This document shows, in pieces, positions 45,235 through 54,621 of a DNA stretch of 64,000 bases (within the stretch, counting starts at the first letter, position 1; each line of letters opens with the position of its first letter). The DNA comes from Ureibacillus massiliensis 4400831 = CIP 108448 = CCUG 49529 (GTDB lineage: Bacteria > Bacillota > Bacilli > Bacillales_A > Planococcaceae). The notes beneath the pieces were generated by a model. It was given only the letters and a program-made list of their open reading frames with translations. It had not been told where the DNA came from and did not search any database. The translations under genes and the position numbers were made by a program. The stretch covers positions 235,824 to 299,823 of the forward strand of contig NZ_JPVQ01000001.1 in the NCBI RefSeq assembly GCF_000772965.1, read 5' to 3'.

Positions 45235-46185
45235 ATGAAAAATATAAATAGCATGAGAAAATGGACACCACACATTCTAATCAGTTGCTTTATACTCGTA
45301 TTATTCATTATGCCATTATTGTTTCGATCACCAGTAAAGGAACCCACTGAAGAAGAAAATGTGTCACTTCCTGAAAATAAATGTGGGATTATGATTAAGG
45401 TGGCAGATACGGACTCGCCAATCGAACTTGAGGAATATGTAGTTGGTGTAGTGGCAGCGGAAATGCCTGCGAACTTCCATAAAGAAGCGTTAAAGGCCCA
45501 AGCCATTGCAGCAAGAACGTATGTATTAAAATCAACAAACTTTGGTCAGTCAGAAATTGCCCCTACTGTAGCAAGACAAGTTTACTATGATCAAACAGTA
45601 CGTCAAAAAAATTGGCAAAGCTCCTTTGAAGAAAACGAAAGAAAAATACGTGAAGCAGTAGAAAGCACAAAAGGCGAAGTTATTTTTTACAATGAAGAAT
45701 TAATTACTGCGATGTTCCATTCCATGAGTAACGGTATGACAGAAAGCTCAAAAAACTATAGTGGAAGCGACTTGCCTTATTTACAACCTGTGGCAAGTAC
45801 GGATTTTCAATATGCAGATAATTATGAAGTAACAAAAACATTTACATTAAATGAATGGAACGAAAAATTAGGGGGTAACTGGACACTTAATCAAGTGAAA
45901 CAGTTTAAACTAGCTAGAAACGATACAGGGAGGGTAGAAACGGTATCAATCCAAAGCGAAGTTTGGACGGGTCGTGAATTTCGAACTTTACTAGATTTGC
46001 GCTCAACAGACTTCCAAATAGCTGTTCAAGGTGAAACAATTGTTGTGACAACAGAAGGTTTTGGTCATGGAGTTGGAATGAGTCAATACGGTGCAGATGC
46101 GATGGGAAAACAGGGTTCTAATGCACATGAAATTATCCAACATTATTACAAAAATACAAAAATTGAAAAAATATCATGTTCTTAG
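45235..46185 (+). CDS. spoIID: stage II sporulation protein D
   Basis: Lytic transglycosylase of the DMP engulfment complex that strips stems-less glycan during septal thinning. About 316 residues: N-terminal membrane anchor (HILISCFILVLFIMPLLF) and the SpoIID/LytB domain with LEEYVVGVVAAEMPANF and ALKAQAIAARTYVL. Start codon is uncertain: ATG 45223, 45235 and 45253 are in frame and none has a clear ribosome-binding site. I prefer 45235 because the sigma-E-like -10 box would put the transcript start after 45223. It precedes spoIIQ, as in B. subtilis. Confidence 0.93.
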   Translation: MKNINSMRKWTPHILISCFILVLFIMPLLFRSPVKEPTEEENVSLPENKCGIMIKVADTDSPIELEEYVVGVVAAEMPANFHKEALKAQAIAARTYVLKSTNFGQSEIAPTVARQVYYDQTVRQKNWQSSFEENERKIREAVESTKGEVIFYNEELITAMFHSMSNGMTESSKNYSGSDLPYLQPVASTDFQYADNYEVTKTFTLNEWNEKLGGNWTLNQVKQFKLARNDTGRVETVSIQSEVWTGREFRTLLDLRSTDFQIAVQGETIVVTTEGFGHGVGMSQYGADAMGKQGSNAHEIIQHYYKNTKIEKISCS

Positions 46186-46254
46186 TAGAAAAATTGGAAA
46201 ATTTATGATTAGAATTGTCAAAATCTGTTCACACTGATTTCTGAGGTGATGAAT

Positions 46255-46926
46255 ATGAGAGAAGACAACAAATCTAAAATTCCTTCTCCTACTAACAAAA
46301 ATGATAAATTACAAAGTAAGCCCTGGTTTTGGCCGTCTGTTTATGCTGCAATTGCCGTTGCGCTAATCGGTCTAATTTTCAGTTATAACGCACTCATTGG
46401 TAATAATGAACAAGAGCAACCGGTTGCTGTAAATAATCAGCCTGCTGATGAAAATACAGTGATTGAAACAAATGCTCAAGTAGAAACAATGAAGTTCCCA
46501 TTTGACGAAACTAAATTAGAACAAGTTTCGGTGCTTCAAGATTTCTATGATATTACTGCAGATGAAGAAACAAGAGAAAAAGCTTTACTTGTTTTCAATC
46601 AAACATTTTCAACATCTTCAGGTGTTTCATTATCAATGAATAGTGAACCATTTGAAGTACGAGCAGCAATGAGTGGCGAAGTTACAGAAGTGAAATTGGA
46701 TGCATTTACAGGCAATCAGATTATCATTACACATCCAAACGGAATGGAAACACGTTATAGTTCAGTGACTGATATCCTTGTTAAAGAGGGCGACGAGGTA
46801 ATTCAAGGTCAACCATTAGCAACAACAACTGATAATGAATGGAACCCAACAGCTGGCGTTCACCTTCATTTCCAAGTGTTGCAAGATGGAGAACATGTTA
46901 ACCCAAGAGACTTCCTATCTTTCTAA
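46255..46926 (+). CDS. spoIIQ: stage II sporulation protein Q
   Basis: Forespore membrane protein forming the channel and zipper with SpoIIIAH. 223 residues; membrane segment at about 28-48 (VYAAIAVALIGLIF), then a LytM/M23 domain. HLHFQV keeps the HxH part, but the first His and Asp of the zinc site are replaced (SSGVSLS where HxGxD is usual), so it is likely a non-catalytic scaffold. ATG 46255 follows GAGGTG at 46242-46247. GGAAAATTTA at 46196-46205 resembles a sigma-F -10 but lacks a matching -35. Confidence 0.94.
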   Translation: MREDNKSKIPSPTNKNDKLQSKPWFWPSVYAAIAVALIGLIFSYNALIGNNEQEQPVAVNNQPADENTVIETNAQVETMKFPFDETKLEQVSVLQDFYDITADEETREKALLVFNQTFSTSSGVSLSMNSEPFEVRAAMSGEVTEVKLDAFTGNQIIITHPNGMETRYSSVTDILVKEGDEVIQGQPLATTTDNEWNPTAGVHLHFQVLQDGEHVNPRDFLSF

Positions 46927-47230
46927 ATTAGAAATCCTAAATTCCGTTTACTAAAGCAAGCGACATGTGGGTCACGGTCCATGGTGTTATCTGGTTCTTA
47001 ATATAGATGCCCGATATCAAAATTGATCCATAACTACGTATGCCACATCGCAACACTTTAGTTTATTTACTTAATGAAGTTCTGAATGCAGTCGAATTAT
47101 CATATTGTGAATAAACGTTAAAATCGCTAGTTGCAAACGTCTATGAAACAATCGCAATATGAACACGTCAAATTTACGCTTATCGTTAGCAAAACGGCAC
47201 TTTCTTATATCCGATAGAAAGGAAGAGAAC

Positions 47231-47488
47231 GTGCACGAGCACATTCGACATCGCTGCGTTCGACTTGGTGAACTGCTCCTCGAAACTGGTGAAACGGTCC
47301 GCGTTCTTGCAAAAATGACAGGCTATTCTAAAAGTACGGTTCATAAAGACTTAACAGAAAGATTATTTCTTGTAAATGAATCGCTTGCTAATGAAGTGAA
47401 AGAAGTACTAGCTTATCATAAATCAATTCGTCATTTGCGAGGGGGCGAGGCGACACGCCAGAAGTGGCAGTCCCGACAAAAAAAATGA
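47231..47488 (+). CDS. spoIIID: transcriptional regulator SpoIIID
   Basis: Mother-cell DNA-binding regulator acting between sigma-E and sigma-K. 85 residues with the helix-turn-helix VRVLAKMTGYSKSTVHKDLTE and the characteristic YHKSIRHLRGGEAT. GTG 47231 follows AAAGGAAGAG and gives MHEHIRHR, aligning with B. subtilis MHDYIKER; an ATG-started extension from 47159 has no site. In the 304-nt gap upstream, TCATATT near 47100 resembles a sigma-E -35 box but no good -10 follows. Confidence 0.95.
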   Translation: MHEHIRHRCVRLGELLLETGETVRVLAKMTGYSKSTVHKDLTERLFLVNESLANEVKEVLAYHKSIRHLRGGEATRQKWQSRQKK

Positions 47489-47537
47489 AAAAGCATTTAG
47501 TTTGGCTTATCTACATAAGTCAACTAAATGCTTTTTC
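47488..47537 (+). terminator. spoIIID terminator
   Basis: AAAAGCATTTAGTT and AACTAAATGCTTTT with an inner GGCTTAT/ATAAGTC stem, then T run. Confidence 0.92.
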
Positions 47538-47657
47538 CTTTGTTGGAGGACGTCGACGGAACGTTTGATTTGCTACTTATTATATGAGGGCGACACTGGA
47601 TATAGCGTGTTGACTGGAAGAGGGTGTTAAAAAACGTTCTGTATAGACCAAATTATG

Positions 47658-48190
47658 GCGAGTGGACAAAACAATGAAGCGAACGGACAAAACCAGGTTC
47701 TGGATGGACAAAACGATCAAGTGAGTGGACAAAAACAGACTGCGAATGGATAAAACGAAAGCGAGTGGACAAAACAATGAAGCGAACGGACAAAACCAGG
47801 TTCTGGGTGGACAAAACAATCGAGTGAGTGGACAAAAACTGACCGCGAATGGACAAAACAAAGGCGAATGGACAAAACGAAGGCGAGTGGACAAAACAAT
47901 GAAGTGAACGGACAAAATAAGGTTCTGAGTGGACAAAACAATCGAGTGAGCGGACAAAAACTGACCGCGAATGGACAAAACGAAGGCGAGTGGACAAAAC
48001 AATGAAGTGAACGGACAAAATAAGGTTCTGAGTGGACAAAACGAACGAGTGAGCGGACAAAAACTGACCGCGAATGGACATAATGAAGGAGAGTGGAGAA
48101 AACAATGAAGTGAACGGACAAAATAAGGTTCTGGGTGGACAAAACAATCTAGTGAATGGACAAAAGCTGGCTGCGAATGGACAAAACTAA
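47658..48190 (+). repeat. GGACAAAA repeat array 2
   Basis: About 26 copies of GYGRRYGGACAAAA. In one stretch the GG positions are 47767, 47788, 47809, 47830, 47851, 47870 and 47889 (spacings 21, 21, 21, 21, 19, 19). A super-repeat beginning GCGAGTGGACAAAACAATGA recurs at 47658, 47761, 47883, 47986 and (as GAGAGTGGAGAAAACAATGA) 48089; steps 103, 122, 103 and 103. The 122 step contains one extra ~19-bp unit. Three long frames open on the minus strand encode only degenerate FVHS-type repeats and are not genes. Confidence 0.93.
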
Positions 48191-48259
48191 AGCCAGAATA
48201 CAAAACTTTAATGCAAACAGTAAAAATACACCATTATAGACAACAGAATTACATCCGTA

Positions 48260-48720
48260 ACCTTGATTGGAGCGGATACAGAATTTATTAGATCACTTAG
48301 AGCGGGCTTTGGATCACTTAGCAATACGTTTTGGGCAGATAATGCAGCCTTTTGATCACAAAGCTAACTTTTGGGCGGATAAGGAACTAATTTGATCACA
48401 AAGCTCATCGATTGGAGCGGATAACCCGGAGTTTATGTGCAGACACTGCATCAGTAGTAGATTCTATAGACTGACAATCTATTCAATCCCACGTATCCCA
48501 ATGATTGGAGCCTAAAAAAAACTAATATGATCACATAACCCATCGATTGGAGCGGATAACCCGGAGTTTATGTGCACGCCTTTTCATCAGAAGCAGATTC
48601 TATAGTCTTACAATCTATCCCACGTAAGACAATCATTGGAGCCTAAAAACAAACTAATATGATCACATAACTCGCCAAATTGGAGTGGATAACCCGAAGT
48701 TTATCTATAAGCTTGTACCC
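48260..48720 (+). repeat. GATCAC/GAGCGGATA repeat array B
   Basis: Same motif family as array A: TGGATCACTTAG, TTGATCACAAAG, TTGGGCGGATAA, TTGGAGCGGATAACCC, ATGATCACATAA. Early copies are spaced 20-21 bp; later ones form ~134-bp units (GGAGCGGATAACCC or its variant at 48414, 48549 and 48682) that share AGTTTATGTGCA, GATTCTATAG and CAATCTAT. It follows array 2 directly. Confidence 0.88.
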
Positions 48721-49095
48721 AGAAGCATATTCAATCCAATCGCATAAATGAAAATTCATCAAGCATCCAAACCAGTTTCAATCAACGGGTAATCTATTCG
48801 CATAACCTAAAACTTCTAGCCGATACACTATCAAGAACCCAAACCAGATTCACCCAACCACCATCCCAATCCCATAACTAAACCACAGCCACAAAAAAAT
48901 ATCCCTTACACTCACATCCCTTCTAAAATACTTCGCTTCATCAATTTTCCAAAAAAAGAAAACTTCAATTCCCACATTCACAGGATTTACCTATGCAGAA
49001 AGAACACGGCAACCAAATTAAGGATGTAATTATTATTTGAATATGATAAAATATTCTAGATAAAGATATAGAAAAGTTAGAAAAATGTTGGAATT
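48721..49095. other. degenerate repeat tail and mbl upstream region
   Basis: C- and A-rich sequence with decayed copies of array B (CATAAC, CAAACCAG) to about 48900, then ordinary AT-rich sequence before mbl. No gene; no promoter I can support. Confidence 0.5.
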
Positions 49096-49118
49096 GGCGG
49101 GAAGGAGATCTATAGTAT

Positions 49119-50114
49119 ATGTTTTCTAAAGATATAGGCATCGATTTAGGAACTGCAAATGTACTCATTTACGTTAAAGGAAAAGGAATTGTATTAAATG
49201 AGCCATCTGTAGTTGCAATAGACAAAAATACAAACCGTGTGCTTGCTGTTGGTGAAGAAGCTCGACAAATGGTGGGCCGTACACCTGGTAACATCGTAGC
49301 AATTCGTCCTTTAAAAGATGGCGTAATTGCTGATTTTGATGTGACCGAAGCAATGCTAAAGCACTTTTTAACTAAATTAAACGTTAAAGGCTTTTTATCA
49401 AAACCACGTATCCTAATATGCTGTCCAACAAACATCACAAGCGTAGAGCAAAAAGCAATTCGAGAAGCTGCTGAAAAATCAGGCGGTAAAAAAGTCTATT
49501 TAGAAGAAGAACCAAAAGTTGCTGCAATTGGTGCTGGTATGGATATTTATCAACCAAGTGGAAATATGGTTATTGATATCGGTGGTGGTACAACTGACAT
49601 AGCAGTACTTTCAATGGGCGACATTGTAACAAGTGAATCCATTAAAGTAGCTGGAGACGTATTTGATAACGAAATACTGCAATACATAAAAAAACAATAC
49701 AAACTATTAATCGGAGAACGTACAGCAGAGCAAATCAAAATGACGATTGGTACAGTATTTCCAGGTGGACGAAACGACGAAATGGAAATTCGCGGTCGCG
49801 ACCTTATTACAGGCTTACCTCGTACGATTACAATCAATTCAACAGAAATTGAAAAGGCATTGCATGAGTCTGTGTATATGATTGTACAAGCTGCTAAAAA
49901 TGTTTTAGAAAGAACTCCGCCAGAATTATCCGCAGACATTATTGACCGTGGTATTATAATAACTGGTGGCGGTGGTCTCCTACATGGTATGGACCAATTA
50001 TTAATTGAAGAATTAAAAGTACCGGTAATAATTGCCGAAAAACCAATGGACTGTGTTGCGATTGGAACTGGTATAATGTTAAATAACATCGATCGTGCAA
50101 CTGCGAAATTTTAA
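49119..50114 (+). CDS. mbl: MreB-like cell-shape protein Mbl
   Basis: Actin-like filament protein directing cylindrical wall synthesis. 331 residues; phosphate loops IGIDLGTANVLIYV at the N-terminus and VIDIGGGTTDIAV near residue 150; the late ITGGGGLLHGMD. GGGAAGGAG precedes ATG. Position between spoIIID and flhO identifies it as Mbl rather than MreB or MreBH. Confidence 0.95.
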   Translation: MFSKDIGIDLGTANVLIYVKGKGIVLNEPSVVAIDKNTNRVLAVGEEARQMVGRTPGNIVAIRPLKDGVIADFDVTEAMLKHFLTKLNVKGFLSKPRILICCPTNITSVEQKAIREAAEKSGGKKVYLEEEPKVAAIGAGMDIYQPSGNMVIDIGGGTTDIAVLSMGDIVTSESIKVAGDVFDNEILQYIKKQYKLLIGERTAEQIKMTIGTVFPGGRNDEMEIRGRDLITGLPRTITINSTEIEKALHESVYMIVQAAKNVLERTPPELSADIIDRGIIITGGGGLLHGMDQLLIEELKVPVIIAEKPMDCVAIGTGIMLNNIDRATAKF

Positions 50115-50203
50115 TTAAGACAACATTTTCAACCGATCATTGATTAAATTAAAATCATTTTGTTTAAATAAATTAAGAAACCGAAAAAAAGAGGTGAACA
50201 ACA

Positions 50204-51040
50204 TTGTTTAAAGGATTTTATACTGTAGCATCTGGGATGATTGCACAACAAAGAAAAACAGAGATTATCACAAACAATATGGCGAATGCGAACACACCTG
50301 GATATAAAGCAGACCAATCGACGATTCGATCTTTTCCTGATATGTTAATTTCCGCAATCGGTAATACCAACATTCCAACAGAAAAGAATTTAAATTTCCA
50401 AAATGCACAAGAAATTGGCGGGTTAAATACGGGTGTTTATTTACAAGAAACACTTGCTAATTATGGGCAAGGTTCACTAATGCAAACGAACTTAACAACA
50501 GACGTGGCATTAATCGATGGTACATTACCAATTGATGAGGAGTCTGGCAACCAAGGGGCGATCTTCTTCCGACTGGAACATCCAAATGGCGGTGAAGTCT
50601 ATACTCGTAATGGTAACTTTACATTAGATGGACAAGGCTACCTTGTAAATGGGAACGGCTATTATGTTTTATCAAATGAAGGTGAACGTATTTATTTGCC
50701 AAATGATGATTTCCAAGTCGCAGAAGACGGTACCATCACATTTGCAGATGTAAATGTTGCACAAATTGGTGTATCATTTAGCGCAAATCCTGATGTTTTA
50801 GTTAAACAAGATAACGGTTTGTTCCGCACAATTGATGGAGCTTTATTGCCTTCAGCTTACAATCAAGAAGGAGTCGCATTTGGACTTAAACAAAGCTATT
50901 TAGAAGGCTCTAATGTAGATTCAGCTAGATCTATGACAGATCTTTTAACAGCTTATCGTGCATTTGAAGCGAATCAAAAAGTACTTCAAGCTTATGATCA
51001 AAGCATGCAAAAGGCTGTTAATGAAATCGGTAAAGTATAA
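50204..51040 (+). CDS. flhO: flagellar rod/hook-basal body protein FlhO
   Basis: FlgF/FlgG-family rod protein of the flagellum. 278 residues, with the N-terminal NNMANANTPGYKAD motif of rod/hook proteins and the C-terminal helix of the family (MTDLLTAYRAFEANQKVLQAYD). TTG start 7 nt after AGAGGTG. With flhP it forms the pair known in B. subtilis as rod proteins. Confidence 0.93.
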   Translation: MFKGFYTVASGMIAQQRKTEIITNNMANANTPGYKADQSTIRSFPDMLISAIGNTNIPTEKNLNFQNAQEIGGLNTGVYLQETLANYGQGSLMQTNLTTDVALIDGTLPIDEESGNQGAIFFRLEHPNGGEVYTRNGNFTLDGQGYLVNGNGYYVLSNEGERIYLPNDDFQVAEDGTITFADVNVAQIGVSFSANPDVLVKQDNGLFRTIDGALLPSAYNQEGVAFGLKQSYLEGSNVDSARSMTDLLTAYRAFEANQKVLQAYDQSMQKAVNEIGKV

Positions 51041-51148
51041 GAAATATTAACTTAAACGGGTAGCACAAAATAATTACGTATTGCCCTAATAATACAACTC
51101 AAGGTATCCCACAAAATAACGTGGTACCAATTAAAAGGAGGGCTCAGA

Positions 51149-51988
51149 ATGCTTCGGACAATGATTACAGCAACGAATACACTTACACAATTGCAACAGC
51201 AAATGGATACAATCAGTAATAACCTTGCTAATAGCAGTACAACGGGGTATAAAGCAAAAGAAGCACAATTTTCAGAGCTTCTTTACCAACAATACAATAA
51301 TGACGAGTTAGACAGAACGTTACGTCAATCACCAGTAGGAATCCGTTATGGTGTTGGTGCTAAAATTAGTCAAATTCAAACAAATCATAGTCAAGGGAAC
51401 CTTCAAATGACTGATCGTGATTTGGACCTTGCATTCACAAAGGAAAAACAATATTTCAACATCTTAATGCCAGCTGGAGATAATGGGACAAACCTAGTTT
51501 ATTCTCGTCAAGGCGACTTTTACGTTTCACCAGTTGCAAATGGCCAAGTGATGTTAGTGAATTCTGATGGATATGCAGTTGCAGATTCTGATGGTAACCC
51601 AATCGTTTTCCAAGACCAGTTCCAAAACTTCACATTAACAGAGGACGGTCTTTTAGGTGTGAGCTATCCTAATGGTCAAACAGCTACTTTCGAATTAGGT
51701 ATTACAGAAATTCAAAAGCCACAAGTAATGGAACATGTTTCAGATACATACATTGATTTACCTGAAAACTTTGCTGAGCTAGGGCTTGAGGAACAAGAAG
51801 TATTAGTTGATATGCTTGGTGCAAATCGTGTGAATATCGGTGTTCAAAACGGTGCTTTAGAGCAATCAAACGTCAACCTTTCAAAGGAAATGACAGATTT
51901 AATAACTGCACAACGTTCTTACCAATTTAATTCACGTGCAATAACGATTGCTGACCAAATGTTAGGGCTTATCAATGGGATTCGATAA
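51149..51988 (+). CDS. flhP: flagellar rod/hook-basal body protein FlhP
   Basis: 279 residues, paralogue of the preceding gene: N-terminal NNLANSSTTGYKAKE and C-terminal MTDLITAQRSYQFNSRAITIADQM. AAAAGGAGGG precedes ATG. Exported through the flagellar type III system like its relatives, hence no signal peptide. Confidence 0.93.
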   Translation: MLRTMITATNTLTQLQQQMDTISNNLANSSTTGYKAKEAQFSELLYQQYNNDELDRTLRQSPVGIRYGVGAKISQIQTNHSQGNLQMTDRDLDLAFTKEKQYFNILMPAGDNGTNLVYSRQGDFYVSPVANGQVMLVNSDGYAVADSDGNPIVFQDQFQNFTLTEDGLLGVSYPNGQTATFELGITEIQKPQVMEHVSDTYIDLPENFAELGLEEQEVLVDMLGANRVNIGVQNGALEQSNVNLSKEMTDLITAQRSYQFNSRAITIADQMLGLINGIR

Positions 51989-52064
51989 ACTATAATTCAT
52001 TGATAGATAACATGTCTAATAGTTATAAAAATCGTTGATAATAACAATAAAAAACAATTCTTGC

Positions 52065-52098
52065 ATCACATGGTGTCAAACTCCTGACGCCATGTGAT
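52065..52098. terminator. strong hairpin after flhP
   Basis: ATCACATGGTGTCA and TGACGCCATGTGAT, 14 bp with one G-T pair and a 6-nt loop. No T run follows. It lies just before the ribosome-binding site of the next gene, so it may be a partial terminator. Confidence 0.5.
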
Positions 52099-52122
52099 AT
52101 GGTATTCTAAAGGAGTAAAAAA

Positions 52123-52437
52123 ATGACAAACGAATTAAAAAATGAACAACGTATGTCTCAAAATAGTCGGACAGAACGTACCCGAAAAGCTAAAGCCGAG
52201 CACAAAAAGAAAAAGGTAAAAAAAGAAAAGAAACAGCCGGAATCGACTAAAGAAATATTTCTTTCTCGTTTAGCCTCAACTGGTATCAAGCTACTTATTT
52301 TTTTCATTATCATTATTTTCGTAGCAATCATCGGTTTAATGATTGGGTTTGGTGTAATCGGTGAAGGCAATCCGGTCGATGCATTAAAATGGGAAACATG
52401 GCAACACATATTAGACATCATCAATGGGAAAGAATAA
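52123..52437 (+). CDS. EpuA-like small membrane protein
   Basis: 104 residues: a very basic cytoplasmic N-terminus (KAEHKKKKVKKEKKQ), one membrane helix (about 52-75, LLIFFIIIIFVAIIGLMIGFGVIG) and the conserved GNPVDALKWETWQHILDII. Relatives are often named 'RNA polymerase subunit beta' in databases, a name with no support from the sequence. AAAGGAG precedes ATG. Function unknown. Confidence 0.82.
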   Translation: MTNELKNEQRMSQNSRTERTRKAKAEHKKKKVKKEKKQPESTKEIFLSRLASTGIKLLIFFIIIIFVAIIGLMIGFGVIGEGNPVDALKWETWQHILDIINGKE

Positions 52438-52677
52438 TCTACTCTCGAATTTCTGATACGTTTCAAGCTTCGAAACGTGGGTTATTAGGGACATTATTTT
52501 TTTCCAATTTTTATTGTCCAATATTTTTTATGGATAATGAAAGGGTGCGGAAATTTGTCAAATTCATTCACTATTAGTTATGATTATCTTCTAGTCACTA
52601 ATTTTAATCCGTTTGTTATAACATAGAGCACTAAACAATGATACATAATGAAAAGTTAAATTTAGGGGGAAATTTAC

Positions 52678-53118
52678 ATGTTAAATGCAGAACAAATTCA
52701 ATCCATTTTGCCACATCGTTATCCATTTTTATTAGTGGATCGCATTCTTGAATTGGAAGAAGGGAAACGTGCAGTTGGTATTAAAAATGTTTCCATTAAT
52801 GAAGACTTCTTTAACGGACATTTTCCAGGATATCCTGTAATGCCTGGTGTTTTAATTATTGAAGCATTAGCACAAGTTGGAGGAGTGGCACTTTTAAATT
52901 CTGAGCAATTTAAAGGAAGACTAGCTTTTTTAACAGGTATTGATAATGCACGTTTTAAACGTCAAGTTGTTCCTGGCGATCAGTTAAGATTAGAGGTTGA
53001 ATTTGTTCGCATGCGCGGTGCGATGGGAAAAGGTCATGCAATTGCAACAATTGAAGGGGAAATTGCTTGCGAAGCGGATATTTTATTTGCCATTGGACCT
53101 GCACAGCCGAAGGAATAA
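52678..53118 (+). CDS. fabZ: 3-hydroxyacyl-ACP dehydratase
   Basis: Dehydrates beta-hydroxyacyl-ACP in fatty-acid synthesis. 146 residues; [13 protein letters not shown] and the catalytic His and Glu in [25 protein letters not shown] motif (positions about 48-68). AGGGGG precedes ATG. No FapR box was found in the 240-nt gap upstream. Confidence 0.96.
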   Translation: MLNAEQIQSILPHRYPFLLVDRILELEEGKRAVGIKNVSINEDFFNGHFPGYPVMPGVLIIEALAQVGGVALLNSEQFKGRLAFLTGIDNARFKRQVVPGDQLRLEVEFVRMRGAMGKGHAIATIEGEIACEADILFAIGPAQPKE

Positions 53119-53183
53119 AATTCGAATTCAAGTAAATTTTACCTAATTATTTAGGAATGAACAGAGGAATGTTTAGGAGAAAA

Positions 53184-53228
53184 TAAGCCTATATGAAATT
53201 TTTACATGGCTATAGGTTTGATTTTTTA
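53184..53228 (+). terminator. terminator after fabZ
   Basis: AAGCCTATA and TATAGGTT stem (one bulge) with a 17-nt loop, then six T. Confidence 0.65.
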
Positions 53229-53375
53229 CAGAATTAACAATTATTTGGAGAAAATTTAGAAAAATGGTAATATGTTTGAATTTTGTCGAAATAAAAGATA
53301 CAATTAAGTGGTTGAATTTACTAATTAGTAAACGTGGTTTGAGTTGCTTTTATAATCGTAGGAGGTTTTAATTTA

Positions 53376-53762
53376 ATGTATAAAGATCTGTCATCGGGCG
53401 TTAAAATCAGTATTACACGTTCGATCACTACATCGTTTGAATCATATTTGGCAAGTATAGGTTGGGACGAAGATAAATTTTTCATGGAAGATTTTGTTCA
53501 ATATTGGCAAACATATTTTACAGAAAATGCTGCTTGGTTTGAAAAAATTCCTCATGAAGTATTAGTAAGTACAGAATTTCATGAAGAAGTAGCGAAAAAA
53601 ATTGACGATGTCATCGGTAAAATTTTAAGCGAAGAACCAACTAAAAAACAAATTGATTCCATTGAAAAAATGCAAAAACAACTTGGAACGAACTATACTT
53701 ATGGTTGTAAAGCAGAAGCCGCATACGTGGAACAGCTATTAAAGGATCAATTAAATCAATAA
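53376..53762 (+). CDS. conserved hypothetical protein, unrecognised
   Basis: 128 residues, soluble and mostly helical by composition, acidic, with aromatic patches (WDEDKFFMEDFVQYWQTYF) and one Cys in YGCKAEAAY. I do not recognise the family. No signal peptide or membrane segment. TAGGAGG precedes ATG with good spacing, so the gene is real. It stands alone between the fabZ terminator and the lipoprotein. Confidence 0.75.
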   Translation: MYKDLSSGVKISITRSITTSFESYLASIGWDEDKFFMEDFVQYWQTYFTENAAWFEKIPHEVLVSTEFHEEVAKKIDDVIGKILSEEPTKKQIDSIEKMQKQLGTNYTYGCKAEAAYVEQLLKDQLNQ

Positions 53763-53937
53763 AAAATTGTATCTGATTTAATGGTGGAAGTGATTTTTCA
53801 TTTTATGATGATTAATTATTGGAAAGTTGCATTAAATTAGTCAAGGATAGTTCCCACATTCCCGGGTAATCTATGAATAGTCACATCGCATGAATGTGAT
53901 GGGTAGTAGAAAATCTAGGAAGGAGGGAGCTTTTTAT

Positions 53938-54360
53938 ATGAAAAAGTCGTTTTACGCATTCGTTCTTGGTTCAGCTCTTTTAGTGGGGTGTAACACAGGA
54001 GAAGATGCTGCCGATGATACAGACAATCCAGTAGAGGACCTTGGTGATGATATTCAAGAGGGTGCTCAAGATGTTGAGGAAGGTATCAACGATGCATTGG
54101 ATGATAACGATACAGAAGTCAATGATGGAAACGGACTTGACGTAAATCCAGAAACAAACGATGCTGATACAAACGGCGGTACTCTTGAAAATAATAATGG
54201 TGTGAACGACAGAGACGGCGCATCAAACAGTAATGGTGCTGGTCAAAACGGTACAACTGGTACTGTAAATAACAATGATGAGCGTATCAATAACAACAAT
54301 GAAGAAGATCTCATAGAAGATGGTGGCGACATTGTTGACAGAGATAATAAAGACCAATAA
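53938..54360 (+). CDS. acidic Asp/Asn-rich lipoprotein
   Basis: 140 residues. Lipoprotein signal MKKSFYAFVLGSALLVGC with lipobox LVGC, Cys18. The mature part is low-complexity, dominated by Asp, Asn, Glu and Gly with no predicted fold, so a surface-exposed, possibly cation-binding or spacer protein; function unknown. ATG 53938 follows AAGGAGGGAG; an upstream ATG at 53890 would remove the signal from the N-terminus. A small hairpin (TCACAT/ATGTGA, 53881-53899) lies ahead. Confidence 0.85.
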   Translation: MKKSFYAFVLGSALLVGCNTGEDAADDTDNPVEDLGDDIQEGAQDVEEGINDALDDNDTEVNDGNGLDVNPETNDADTNGGTLENNNGVNDRDGASNSNGAGQNGTTGTVNNNDERINNNNEEDLIEDGGDIVDRDNKDQ

Positions 54361-54446
54361 GTAATTTGCAAATACATTTAGTGCAGAAATGTGTTGGCAT
54401 ATAAAAATAATCCGCGTACTACTTGAATAGCGCACGACAGGATACA

Positions 54447-54506
54447 AAAATCAGAAACGCACGGCTAGATTACTCTAGTACCGCGTTTCTGATTTTCTTT
54501 TTTAAT
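54447..54506 (+). terminator. terminator after the lipoprotein
   Basis: AAAATCAGAAACGC and GCGTTTCTGATTTT, 14-bp perfect stem with a structured loop, then CTTTTTT. Confidence 0.9.
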
Positions 54507-54621
54507 TGTCATGGGGGTTTAAATATTCATCAAATATTGTTAAAATAAAATTAAAATTAACGCATTTGTTAAGTAATCAAATATGTTAAAAATGAGTATA
54601 ATAATAAGGAGGGGTAGTTAG

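Noticed and set aside
47580..48203. Three long minus-strand frames with FVHS/FCPF repeats in array 2
   Set aside because: They exist because TTTTGTCCA has no stop in any frame. Several frames are open at once, the 103-bp super-period is not a multiple of three, and there is no ribosome-binding site.
52438..52677. FapR box before fabZ
   Set aside because: ATTAGT and ACTAAT are present but 18 bp apart with no TACC core.
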